Shown here piece by piece: positions 1-12,540 of a DNA stretch of 64,000 nucleotides. The DNA is taken from NCBI GenBank assembly GCA_964017235.1, contig OZ024933.1, positions 6,017,962 through 6,081,961 on the forward strand, written 5' to 3'. The DNA is from Sabellastarte sp. h YS-2021 (Eukaryota; Annelida; Polychaeta; Sabellida; Sabellidae). The position numbers and the translations under genes were made by a program. Each line of letters starts with the position of its first letter. Within the stretch, counting starts at the first letter, position 1. The notes under the pieces are model-generated. The model was not told where the DNA came from, ran no database searches, and was given only the letters and a program-made list of their open reading frames with translations.

Positions 1-975
1 TACTTTTGGGCTTTTCAGTAACTTCCATCATGAGTAAAATCTCTTGTAACTTAAAAACTATTGCATTTAGAGAATTTCGTATAAATATGTTATTCAGCTA
101 CTTTTGGGCCAGCTATAACATAGTAAAATTTCAGACCTGTAGCTCATGGCATAGCTGAGTAATAGCTACTTTTAGGTTATCACTGTTGAGTAAATCACTT
201 ATAACTTGAAAACTATTGCATTTAGAGTATTTTGTTTCATATGTTATTCACCTATTTTGGGGTCAGCTATAACATAGTGAAGTTTCAGACCTGTGGCTCA
301 TTTCATAGCTGAGTAATAGCTACTTTGAAGTTCTCACTGTTGAGTAAATCAGTTATAATTGGAAAACTATTGCATTTACAGAAATTTGTGCAAATATGTT
401 ATTCAGCTACTTTTGGGTCAGCTATAACATAGTGAAATTATAGACCTATAGCTCATGGCACAACTGAGCAATAGCTATTCTCAGGTACTGACTGTTGAGT
501 AAATCAGCTATAACTTGAAAAAGATTGTATTTGGAGTATTTTGTTAAAATATATTGTTCACCTACTTTTGGGTCAGCTATAACATAGTGAAATTACAGAC
601 CTATAGCTCATGGCATAGTGGAGCAATAGCTATTTTCAGGTTCTCACTATTGAGTAAATCAGTTGTAGCTTGAAAACTATTGCATTTACAGTAGTTTGCT
701 TAAATATGTTGTTCACCTACTTTTGGGTTAGCTATAACATAGTAAAATTTCAGACATGTAGCTCATTGCATAGATGAGTAATAGTTCCTTTGAGGTTCTC
801 ACTGTTGAGTAAATCAGTTGTAACTTGAAAACTATTACATTTAGAGTAATTTGTTAAATATGTTATTCACAGAATTTTTGGTCAGCTATAACATAGTGAA
901 ATTGCAGACCTCTATGTCATGGCATAGCTGAGCAATAGCTACTTTCAGGTTCTCACTGTTGAGTAAATCATTGTA
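1..975 (+). repeat. satA tandem array (155-bp monomers) in E1
   Basis: About six monomers sharing landmarks such as GCTATAACATAG, AGACCTGTAGCTCA and GAGTAATAGCTA, spaced about 155 bp. They are more diverged from each other than those in the middle of E2, as expected for the edge or for an older short array. No higher-order period is visible here. Confidence 0.9.
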
Positions 976-1180
976 TCCACTGGATAGCCGCAGTGTGTAG
1001 AGAGAGATTTCACCATTACTGCTTTGATGAAAAAAAATATTATAGCTAGCTTTCTTAAGTTTGCAGTATATATTAATAACCATAAAATGTTGTCTGGGAA
1101 TATTTTTGGCCTCATTTTGAGAAACAAGATGGCCGCCACAGGTGTTTTTTGTCAGTCATGAAAAGTGCTTATATCTCCCT
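976..1180 (+). other. Linker between satA and satB with a YY1-like motif
   Basis: Unique sequence joining the two satellite arrays in E1. It contains CAAGATGGCCGCC (about 1127-1139), close to the YY1 consensus. The same linker is present in inverted E3 (about 45735-45850) but has been lost in E2, where satA runs directly into satB near 11575. Confidence 0.7.
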
Positions 1181-1730
1181 TATTATTGATCCTAGAGGTT
1201 TGGGATGATAAACCAACCTGTAGGAAATCATGTGGTGGGAATCTTTTGGTGTGGTCAGATTTGACCTTCAATGACCCTTCAAGGTCAAACAAGGATAGCC
1301 AAACTTAAAAGTGCTTATAACTCGCTTATTATTGGTCCCAGAGGTTTGGGATGGTAAAAAGACAGGAAATCATGGGCTGTGAATCTGTTGATATGGTCCG
1401 ATTTGACCTTGGAACCCTCCTTCAAGGTCAAATGAGGATAGCGAAAATTGAAAGTGCCTACAACTCGCTTATTATTGGTGACAGAGATTTGGGATGGCAT
1501 AGGAAATCATTGGCTCGGAATCTTTTGGTGTGGTCAGATTTGACCTTTGGACCCCTCCTTCAAGGTCAAATGAGGACAGCCAAGCTTAAAAGTGCTTATA
1601 ACTCATTTATAATTGGTCCTAGAGGTTTGGAATGGTAAACCATAGGAAATCATGGGCTGGGAATGTATTTGTGTTGTTAGATTGGACCTTGGACCCCTTC
1701 TTCAAGGTCGAACGAGGATATTGCATTTGT
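1181..1730 (+). repeat. satB tandem array (147-bp monomers) in E1
   Basis: Four monomers with the landmarks TTATTATTGGT, TTTGGGATGG, AAATCATGGGCTGG and TTCAAGGTCAAA. The short open frames across this block on both strands are satellite artefacts. Confidence 0.88.
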
Positions 1731-1834
1731 AGTATTTCTTTAAATATGTTTTAACCTATTTTTTACACTTAAACAATTACCTTGTTATTTTCCTTCATAA
1801 TACCATTTACAGGGCACAACTTTTTTATCCTTTT

Positions 1835-2250
1835 TATGTCAGCTGACTTGTCAGTCAGCTGGCATTATGTCGTCACTCTGCGGCGTGGGCGTACGCGTAC
1901 GCGTCCGCGTGAACAACTTCTCCTCCAAAACTACAAGGCCTAGAGACGTGCTGTTTTTTTTAAAAGATACCTTATCTATCGAGGATGAAAAATTGTTCAA
2001 GGCATGCAAATCTGTCTGTTCGTCTGTTTGCTAGAGACATTACAAGGGGGGTACCCCCACCAAAAGTGTGAAAATTTCAACTTTTTATCACAATTTTCTC
2101 AGTGACTATTGCAGGGATTTCTCTCATATCTTGCATATATGTACTAGGCCAGAGGTAGATTCTCTTGTGTGAGTATGAGACCTGGATCTCTCTTACTTTT
2201 TTTTTAATGAATTTTTTTAATAATTTTTAATGCATTAACATTCATGAAAT
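1835..2250 (+). other. Left terminal module of E2
   Basis: Starts TTTTTATGTCAGCTGAC and holds two near copies of the self-complementary GTCAGCTGAC, which can also fold together. It continues into GCGTACGCGTACGCGTCCGC (about 1889-1908) and the perfect palindrome GGGGGTACCCCC (about 2047-2058). The same module in reverse complement closes E3 at 47625-48036. Confidence 0.8.
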
Positions 2251-5200
2251 CATGCAGAAAATCATTTATAACTTGAAAACTGTTGCATCTAGAGCATTTT
2301 GTTAAAATATGTTATTCAGCTACTTTTTTCATAGCTACAATATGGTGAGTAAGTTGGGTGCCTGTCTCAATAGCTAAGTGAGTAATAGCTACTTTTGGGC
2401 TTTTCAGTAACTTCCATCATGAGTAAAATCACTTGTAACTTAAAAACTATTGCATTTAGAGAATTTCGTATAAATATGTTATTCAGCTACTTTTGGGTCA
2501 GCTATAACATAGTAAAATTTTAGACCTGTAGCTCATGGCATAGCTGAGTAATAGCTACTTTTACGTTATCACTGTTGAGTAAATTGCTTATAACTTCAAA
2601 ACTATTGCATTTAGAGAATTTCGTATAAATATGTTATTCAGCTACTTTTGGGTCAGCTATAACATAGTAAAATTTCAGACCTGTAGCTCATGGCATAGCT
2701 GAGTAATAGCTACTTTTAGGTCATCACTATTGAGCAAATCGCTTATAACTTGGAAACTATTGCATTTACAGTATTTTGCTGAAATATGTTGTTCACCTAC
2801 TTTTGGGTCAGCTATAACATAGTAAAATTTCAGACCTGTAGCTCATGGCATAGCTGAGTAATAGCTACTTTTAGGTCATCACTATTGAGTAAATCAGTTG
2901 TAACTTGAAAACTATTGCATTTACAGTATTTTGCTTAAATATGTTGTTCACCTACTTTTGGGTCAGCTATAACATAGTGAAATTTCAGACCTGTAGCTCA
3001 TTGCATAGCTGAGTAATAACTACTTTGAGGTTCTCACTATTGAGTAAATCAGTTGTAATTGGAAAAGTATTGCATTTAGAGAATTTAGTATAAATATGTT
3101 ATTCAGCTACTTTTGGGTCAACTATAACATAGTAAAATTTCAGACCTGTAGCTCATGGCATAGCTGAGTAATAGCTACTTTTAGGTCATCACTATTGAGT
3201 AAATCAGTTGTAACTTGAAAACTATTGCATTTACAGTATTTTGCTTAAATATGTTGTTCACCTACTTTTGGGTCAGCTATAACATAGTAAAATTTCAGAC
3301 CTGTAGCTCATGGCATAGCTGAGTAATAGCTACTTTTAGGTCATCACTATTGAGTAAATCAGTTGTAACTTGAAAACTATTGCATTTACAGTATTTTGCT
3401 TAAATATGTTGTTCACCTACTTTTGGGTCAGCTATAACATAGTAAAATTTCAGACCTGTAGCTCATTGCATAGCTGAGTAATAGCTACTTTTAGGTTATC
3501 ACTGTTGAGTAAATCGCTTATAACTTGGAAATTATTGCATTTAGAGTATTTTGTTTCAATATGTTATTCACCTATTTTGGGGTCAGCTATAATATAGTGA
3601 AGTTCCAGACCCGTGACTCATTGCATAGCTGAGTAATAGCTACTTTTAGATTATCACTGTTGAGTAAATCGCTTATAACTTGGAAACTATTGCATTTAGA
3701 GTATTTTGTTTCAATATGTTATTCACCTATTTTGGGATCAGCTATAACATAGTGAAGTTTCAGATCTGTGGCTCATTGCATAGCTGAGTAATAGCTACTT
3801 TGAAGTTCTCACTATTGAGTAAATCAGTTGTAATTGGAAAACTATTGCATTTAGAGAATTTCGTATAAATATGTTATTCAGCTACTTTTGGGTCAGCTAT
3901 AACATAGTAAAATTTCAGACCTGTAGCTCATGGCATAGCTGAGTAATAGCTACTTTTAGGTCATCACTATTGAGTAAATCAGTTGTAACTTGAAAACTAT
4001 TGCATTTACAGTATTTTGCTTAAATATGTTGTTCACCTACTTTTGGGTCAGCTATAACATAGTAAAATTTCAGACCTGTAGCTCATGGCATAGCTGAGTA
4101 ATAGCTACTTTTAGGTCATCACTATTGAGTAAATCAGTTGTAACTTGAAAACTATTGCATTTACAGTATTTTGCTTTAATATGTTGTTCACCTACTTTTG
4201 GGTCAGCTATAACATAGTGAAATTTCAGACCTGTAGCTCATTGCATAGCTGAGTAATAACTACTTTGAGGTTCTCACTATTGAGTAAATCAGTTGTAATT
4301 GGAAAAGTATTGCATTTAGAGAATTTAGTATAAATATGTTATTCAGCTACTTTTGGGTCAACTATAACATAGTAAAATTTCAGACCTGTAGCTCATGGCA
4401 TAGCTGAGTAATAGCTACTTTTAGGTCATCACTATTGAGTAAATCAGTTGTAACTTGAAAACTATTGCATTTACAGTATTTTGCTTAAATATGTTGTTCA
4501 CCTACTTTTGGGTCAGCTATAACATAGTAAAATTTCAGACCTGTAGCTCATGGCATAGCTGAGTAATAGCTACTTTTAGGTCATCACTATTGAGTAAATC
4601 AGTTGTAACTTGAAAACTATTGCATTTACAGTATTTTGCTTAAATATGTTGTTCACCTACTTTTGGGTCAGCTATAACATAGTAAAATTTCAGACCTGTA
4701 GCTCATTGCATAGCTGAGTAATAGCTACTTTTAGGTTATCACTGTTGAGTAAATCGCTTATAACTTGGAAATTATTGCATTTAGAGTATTTTGTTTCAAT
4801 ATGTTATTCACCTATTTTGGGGTCAGCTATAACATAGTGAAGTTCCAGACCCGTGACTCATTGCATAGCTGAGTAATAGCTACTTTTAGGTTATCACTGT
4901 TGAGTAAATCGCTTATAACTTGGAAACTATTGCATTTAGAGTATTTTGTTTCAATATGTTATTCACCTATTTTGGGATCAGCTATAACATAGTGAAGTTT
5001 CAGATCTGTGGCTCATTGCATAGCTGAGTAATAGCTACTTTGAAGTTCTCACTATTGAGTAAATCAGTTGTAATTGGAAAACTATTGCATTTAGAGAATT
5101 TCGTATAAATATGTTATTCAGCTACTTTTGGATCAGCTATAACATAGTAAAATTTCAGACCTGTAGCTCATGGCATAGCTGAGTAATAGCTACTTTTAGG

Positions 5201-8200
5201 TCATCACTATTGAGTAAATCAGTTGTAACTTGAAAACTATTGCATTTACAGTATTTTGCTTAAATATGTTGTTCACCTACTTTTGGGTCAGCTATAACAT
5301 AGTAAAATTTCAGACCTGTAGCTCATGGCATAGCTGAATAATAGCTACTTTTAGGTCATCACTATTGAGTAAATCAGTTGTAACTTGAAAACTATTGCAT
5401 TTACAGTATTTTGCTTTAATATGTTGTTCACCTACTTTTGGGTCAGCTATAACATAGTGAAATTTCAGACCTGTAGCTCATTGCATAGCTGAGTAATAAC
5501 TACTTTGAGGTTCTCACTATTGAGTAAATCAGTTGTAATTGGAAAAGTATTGCATTTAGAGAATTTAGTATAAATATGCTATTCAGCTACTTTTGGGTCA
5601 ACTATAACATAGTAAAATTTCAGACCTGTAGCTCATGGCATAGCTGAGTAATAGCTACTTTTAGGTCATCACTATTGAGTAAATCAGTTGTAACTTGAAA
5701 ACTATTGCATTTACAGTATTTTGCTTAAATATGTTGTTCACCTACTTTTGGGTCAGCTATAACATAGTAAAATTTCAGACCTGTAGCTCATGGCATAGCT
5801 GAGTAATAGCTACTTTTAGGTTATCACTGTTGAGTAAATCGCTTATAACTTGGAAATTATTGCATTTAGAGTATTTTGTTTCAATATGTTGTTCACCTAT
5901 TTTGGGGTCAGCTATAACATAGTGAAGTTCCAGACCCGTGACTCATTGCATAGCTGAGTAATAGCTACTTTTAGGTTATCACTGTTGAGTAAATCGCTTA
6001 TAACTTGGAAACTATTGCATTTAGAGTATTTTGTTTCAATATGTTATTCACATATTTTGGGATCAGCTATAACATAGTGAAGTTTCAGATCTGTGGCTCA
6101 TTGCATAGCTGAGTAATAGCTACTTTGAAGTTCTCACTATTGAGTAAATCAGTTGTAATTGGAAAACTATTGCATTTAGAGAATTTCGTATAAATATGTT
6201 ATTCAGCTACTTTTGGGTCAGCTATAACATAGTAAAATTTCAGACCTGTAGCTCATGGCATAGCTGAGTAATAGCTACTTTTAGGTCATCACTATTGAGA
6301 AAATCAGTTGTAACTTGAAAACTATTGCATTTACAGTATTTTGCTTAAATATGTTGTTCACCTACTTTTGGGTCAGCTATAACATAGTAAAATTTCAGAC
6401 CTGTAGCTCATGGCATAGCTGAGTAATAGCTACTTTTAGGTCATCACTATTGAGTAAATCAGTTGTAACTTGAAAACTATTGCATTTACAGTATTTTGCT
6501 TTAATATGTTGTTCACCTACTTTTGGGTCAGCTATAACATAGTGAAATTTCAGACCTGTAGCTCATTGCATAGCTGAGTAATAACTACTTTGAGGTTCTC
6601 ACTATTGAGTAAATCAGTTGTAATTGGAAAAGTATTGCATTTAGAGAATTTAGTATAAATATGTTATTCAGCTACTTTTGGGTCAACTATAACATAATAA
6701 AATTTCAGACCTGTAGCTCATGGCATAGCTGAGTAATAGCTACTTTTAGGTCATCACTATTGAGTAATCAGTTGTAACTTGAAAACTATTGCATTTACAG
6801 TATTTTGCTTAAATATGTTGTTCACCTACTTTTGGGTCAGCTATAACATAGTAAAATTTCAGACCTGTAGCTCATGGCATAGCTGAGTAATAGCTACTTT
6901 TAGGTCATCACTATTGAGTAAATCAGTTGTAACTTGAAAACTATTGCATTTACAGTATTTTGCTTAAATATGTTGTTCACCTACTTTTGGGTCAGCTATA
7001 ACATAGTAAAATTTCAGACCTGTAGCTCATTGCATAGCTGAGTAATAGCTACTTTTAGGTTATCACTGTTGAGTAAATCGCTTATAACTTGGAAATTATT
7101 GCATTTAGAGTATTTTGTTTCAATATGTTATTCACCTATTTTGGGGTCAGCTATAACATAGTGAAGTTCCAGACCCGTGACTCATTGCATAGCTGAGTAA
7201 TAGCTACTTTTAGGTTATCACTGTTGAGTAAATCGCTTATAACTTGGAAACTATTGCATTTAGAGTATTTTGTTTCAATATGTTATTCACATATTTTGGG
7301 ATCAGCTATAACATAGTGAAGTTTCAGATCTGTGGCTCATTGCATAGCTGAGTAATAGCTACTTTGAAGTTCTCACTATTGAGTAAATCAGTTGTAATTG
7401 GAAAACTATTGCATTTAGAGAATTTCGTATAAATATGTTATTCAGCTACTTTTGGGTCAGCTATAACATAGTAAAATTTCAGACCTGTAGCTCATGGCAT
7501 AGCTGAGTAATAGCTACTTTTAGGTCATCACTATTGAGAAAATCAGTTGTAACTTGAAAACTATTGCATTTACAGTATTTTGCTTAAATATGTTGTTCAC
7601 CTACTTTTGGGTCAGCTATAACATAGTAAAATTTCAGACCTGTAGCTCATGGCATAGCTGAGTAATAGCTACTTTTAGGTCATCACTATTGAGTAAATCA
7701 GTTGTAACTTGAAAACTATTGCATTTACAGTATTTTGCTTTAATATGTTGTTCACCTACTTTTGGGTCAGCTATAACATAGTGAAATTTCAGACCTGTAG
7801 CTCATTGCATAGCTGAGTAATAACTACTTTGAGGTTCTCACTATTGAGTAAATCAGTTGTAATTGGAAAAGTATTGCATTTAGAGAATTTAGTATAAATA
7901 TGTTATTCAGCTACTTTTGGGTCAACTATAACATAATAAAATTTCAGACCTGTAGCTCATGGCATAGCTGAGTAATAGCTACTTTTAGGTCATCACTATT
8001 GAGTAATCAGTTGTAACTTGAAAACTATTGCATTTACAGTATTTTGCTTAAATATGTTGTTCACCTACTTTTGGGTCAGCTATAACATAGTAAAATTTCA
8101 GACCTGTAGCTCATGGCATAGCTGAGTAATAGCTACTTTTAGGTCATCACTATTGAGTAAATCAGTTGTAACTTGAAAACTATTGCATTTACAGTATTTT

Positions 8201-11200
8201 GCTTAAATATGTTGTTCACCTACTTTTGGGTCAGCTATAACATAGTAAAATTTCAGACCTGTAGCTCATTGCATAGCTGAGTAATAGCTACTTTTAGGTT
8301 ATCACTGTTGAGTAAATCGCTTATAACTTGGAAATTATTGCATTTAGAGTATTTTGTTTCAATATGTTATTCACCTATTTTGGGGTCAGCTATAACATAG
8401 TGAAGTTCCAGACCCGTGACTCATTGCATAGCTGAGTAATAGCTACTTTTAGGTTATCACTGTTGAGTAAATCGCTTATAACTTGGAAACTATTGCATTT
8501 AGAGTATTTTGTTTCAATATGTTATTCACCTATTTTGGGATCAGCTATAACATAGTGAAGTTTCAGATCTGTGGCTCATTGCATAGCTGAGTAATAGCTA
8601 CTTTGAAGTTCTCACTATTGAGTAAATCAGTTGTAATTGGAAAACTATTGCATTTAGAGAATTTCGTATAAATATGTTATTCAGCTACTTTTGGGTCAGC
8701 TATAACATAGTAAAATTTCAGACCTGTAGCTCATGGCATAGCTGAGTAATAGCTACTTTTAGGTCATCACTATTGAGTAAATCAGTTGTAACTTGAAAAC
8801 TATTGCATTTACAGTATTTTGCTTAAATATGTTGTTCACCTACTTTTGGGTCAGCTATAACATAGTAAAATTTCAGACCTGTAGCTCATGGCATAGCTGA
8901 GTAATAGCTACTTTTAGGTCATCACTATTGAGTAAATCAGTTGTAACTTGAAAACTATTGCATTTACAGTATTTTGCTTTAATATGTTGTTCACCTACTT
9001 TTGTGTCAGCTATAACATAGTGAAATTTCAGACCTGTAGCTCATTGCATAGCTGAGTAATAACTACTTTGAGGTTCTCACTATTGAGTAAATCAGTTGTA
9101 ATTGGAAAAGTATTGCATTTAGAGAATTTAGTATAAATATGTTATTCAGCTACTTTTGGGTCAACTATAACATAGTAAAATTTCAGACCTGTAGCTCATG
9201 GCATAGCTGAGTAATAGCTACTTTTAGGTCATCACTATTGAGTAAATCAGTTGTAACTTGAAAACTATTGCATTTACAGTATTTTGCTTAAATATGTTGT
9301 TCACCTACTTTTGGGTCAGCTATAACATAGTAAAATTTCAGACCTGTAGCTCATGGCATAGCTGAGTAATAGCTACTTTTAGGTTATCACTGTTGAGTAA
9401 ATCGCTTATAACTTGGAAATTATTGCATTTAGAGTATTTTGTTTCAATATGTTATTCACCTATTTTGGGGTCAGCTATAACATAGTGAAGTTCCAGACCC
9501 GTGACTCATTGCATAGCTGAGTAATAGCTACTTTTAGGTTATCACTGTTGAGTAAATCGCTTATAACTTGGAAACTATTGCATTTAGAGTATTTTGTTTC
9601 AATATGTTATTCACCTATTTTGGGATCAGCTATAACATAGTGAAGTTTCAGATCTGTGGCTCATTGCATAGCTGAGTAATAGCTACTTTGAAGTTCTCAC
9701 TATTGAGTAAATCAGTTGTAATTGGAAAACTATTGCATTTAGAGAATTTCGTATAAATATGTTATTCAGCTACTTTTGGGTCAGCTATAACATAGTAAAA
9801 TTTCAGACCTGTAGCTCATGGCATAGCTGAGTAATAGCTACTTTTAGGTCATCACTATTGAGAAAATCAGTTGTAACTTGAAAACTATTGCATTTACAGT
9901 ATTTTGCTTAAATATGTTGTTCACCTACTTTTGGGTCAGCTATAACATAGTAAAATTTCAGACCTGTAGCTCATGGCATAGCTGAGTAATAGCTACTTTT
10001 AGGTCATCACTATTGAGTAAATCAGTTGTAACTTGAAAACTATTGCATTTACAGTATTTTGTTTAATATGTTGTTCACCTACTTTTGGGTCAGCTATAAC
10101 ATAGTGAAATTTCAGACCTGTAGCTCATTGCATAGCTGAGTAATAACTACTTTGAGGTTCTCACTATTGAGTAAATCAGTTGTAATTGGAAAAGTATTGC
10201 ATTTAGAGAATTTAGTATAAATATGTTATTCAGCTACTTTTGGGTCAACTATAACATAGTAAAATTTCAGACCTGTAGCTCATGGCATAGCTGAGTAATA
10301 GCTACTTTTAGGTCATCACTATTGAGTAAATCAGTTGTAACTTGAAAACTATTGCATTTACAGTATTTTGCTTAAATATGTTGTTCACCTACTTTTGGGT
10401 CAGCTATAACATAGTAAAATTTCAGACCTGTAGCTCATGGCATAGCTGAGTAATAGCTACTTTGAGGTTATCACTGTTGAGTAAATCGCTTATAACTTGG
10501 AAATTATTGCACTTAGAGTATTTTGTTTCAATATGTTATTCACCTATTTTGGGGTCAGCTATAACATAGTGAAGTTCCAGACCCGTGACTCATTGCATAG
10601 CTGAGTAATAGCTACTTTGAAGTTCTCAATGTTGAGTAAATCACTTGTAATTTGAAAACTATTGCAGTTAGAGAATTTAGTATAAATATGTTATTCAGCT
10701 ACTTTTGGGTCAGCTATAACATAGTAAAATTTCAGACCTGTAGCTCATGGCATAGCTGAGTAATAGCTACTTTTAGGTTATCACTGTTGAGTAAATCACT
10801 TATAACTTGAAAACTATTGCATTTAGAGTATTTTGTTGCAATATGTTATTCACCTATTTTGGGGTCAGCTATAACATAGTGAAGTTCCAGACCTGTGGCT
10901 CATTGCATAGCTGAGTAATAGCTACTTTGAAGTTCTCACTGTTGAGTAAATCAGTTGTAATTGGAAAACTATTGCCTTTACAGAAATTTGTGCAAATATG
11001 TTATTCAGCTACTTTTGGGTCAGCTATAACATAGTGAAATTACAGACCTGTAGCTCATGGCACAACTGAGCAATAGCTATTCTCAGGCACTGACTGTTGA
11101 GTAAATCAGCTATAACTTGAAAAATATTGCATTTGGAGTATTTTGTTAAAATATATTGTTCACCTACTTTTGGGTTAGCTATAACATAGTGAAATTACAG

Positions 11201-11575
11201 ACCTATAGCTCATGGCATAGCGGAGCAATAGCTATTTTATGGTTCTCACTATTGAGTAAATCAGTTGTAACTTGAAAACTATTGCATTTACAGTATTTTG
11301 CTTAAATATGTTGTTCCGCTACTTTTAGGTCAGCTATAACAGAGCAAAAATTCAGACATGTAGCTCATTGCATAGCTGAGTAATAGTTACTTTGAGGTTC
11401 TCACTGTTGAGTAAATCAGTTGTAACTTGAAAATTATTACATTTACAGTATTTTGTTAAATATGTTATTCACAGACGTTTTGGTCAGCTATAACATAGTG
11501 AAATTGCAGACCTCTATGTCATGGGATAGCTGAGTAATAGCTTCTTTCAGGTTCTCACTGTTGAGTAAATCATTG
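2250..11575 (+). repeat. satA array of E2 with higher-order repeats
   Basis: About 60 monomers of 155 bp. Diagnostic monomer variants recur at long spacing: GGGTCAACTATAAC begins at 3115, 4355, 5595, 6680, 7919, 9158 and 10242 (spacings 1240, 1240, 1085, 1239, 1239, 1084), and the variant AGTTCCAGACCCGTGACTCA begins at 3601, 4841, 5926, 7165, 8404, 9489 and 10573. The array is therefore built of 8-monomer and 7-monomer units. Flanking monomers near both edges are more diverged and lack the unit structure. No gene is present. Confidence 0.92.
3115..10640 (+). repeat. Higher-order repeat core of satA (1240/1085-bp units)
   Basis: Within each unit the stretch from the AGTTCCAGACCCG monomer to the next GGGTCAAC monomer is constant at 753-754 bp, while the other stretch is about 486 bp (three monomers) or 331 bp (two). 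Unit order is long, long, short, long, long, short, short. Private variants are shared between units, for example GAGAAAATCAG near 6297, 7536 and 9859 and a one-base-deleted GAGTAATCAG near 6762 and 8001, showing recent unit-level amplification. Confidence 0.9.
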
Positions 11576-12540
11576 TATCCAACCTGTAGGAAATCATGGG
11601 CTGGGAATCTGTTAATATGGTCCGATTTGACCTTGGAACCCTCCTTCAAGGTCAAATGAGGATAGCCAAAAATAAAAGTGCTTATAACTCGCTTATTATT
11701 GGTCCCAGAGGTTGGAATGAAAACCAACCTATAGAAAATCATGAGCTGGGAATTTTTTGGTGTGGTCGGATTTCACCTTAGACCCCTCCTTCAAGGTCAA
11801 ATGAGGATAGCCAAACTTAAAAGTGCTTGAAATAACTTGAAAAATATTGCATTTGGAGTATTTTGTTAAAATATATTGTTCACCTACTTTTGGGTTAGCT
11901 ATAACATAGTGAAATTACAGACCTATAGCTCATGGCATAGCGGAGCAATAGCTATTTTATGGTTCTCACTATTGAGTAAATCAGTTGTAACTTGAAAACT
12001 ATTGCATTTACAGTATTTTGCTTAAATATGTTGTTCAGCTACTTTTAGGTCAGCTATAACAGAGCAAAAATTCAGACATGTAGCTCATTGCATAGCTGAG
12101 TAATAGTTACTTTGAGGTTCTCACTCTTGAGTAAATCAGTTGTAACTTGAAAATTATTACATTTAGAGTATTTTGTTAAATATGTTATTCAGAGACGTTT
12201 TGGTCAGCTATAACATAGTGAAATTGCAGACCTCTATGTCATGGGATAGCTGAGCAATAGCTTCTTTCAGGTTCTCACTGTTGAGTAAATCATTGTATCC
12301 AACCTGTAGGAAATCATGGGCTGGGAATCTGTTAATATGGTCCGATTTGACCTTGGAACCCTCCTTCAAGGTCAAATGAGGATAGCCAAACATAAAAGTG
12401 CTTATAACTCGCTTATTATTGGTCCCAGAGGTTGGAATGAAAACCAACCTATAGAAAATCATGAGCTGGGAATTTTTTGGTGTGGTCGGATTTCACCTTG
12501 GACCCCTCCTTCAAGGTCAAATGAGGATAGCCAAACTTAA
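11120..12540 (+). repeat. 720-bp tandem duplication across the satA/satB junction
   Basis: The block from about 11120 to 11830 is repeated nearly exactly at about 11840-12545, offset 720 bp. Each copy holds diverged satA monomers followed by satB monomers, so the junction itself was duplicated. Paired short frames at 11488-11742 and 12208-12462 (minus) only reflect this duplication. Confidence 0.85.

Larger units (their letters stand above)
1..1835 (+). mobile_element. Composite satellite-bearing element E1 (right portion)
   Basis: This is the right part of a non-autonomous element: 155-bp satellite (about 1-975), a linker (about 976-1180), 147-bp satellite (about 1181-1730) and a short unique tail (1731-1835). 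Base 1 corresponds to E2 position about 2388, so the missing left end should lie only about 550 bp outside the window and E1 would total about 2.4 kb. Its right tail matches E2 up to the GGGCACAACTTTTTT segment and then passes directly into the left end of E2, so the two copies are head to tail and the E1 right hairpin is missing. No protein is encoded. Relation to Helentron-like elements is inferred from structure. Confidence 0.7.
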
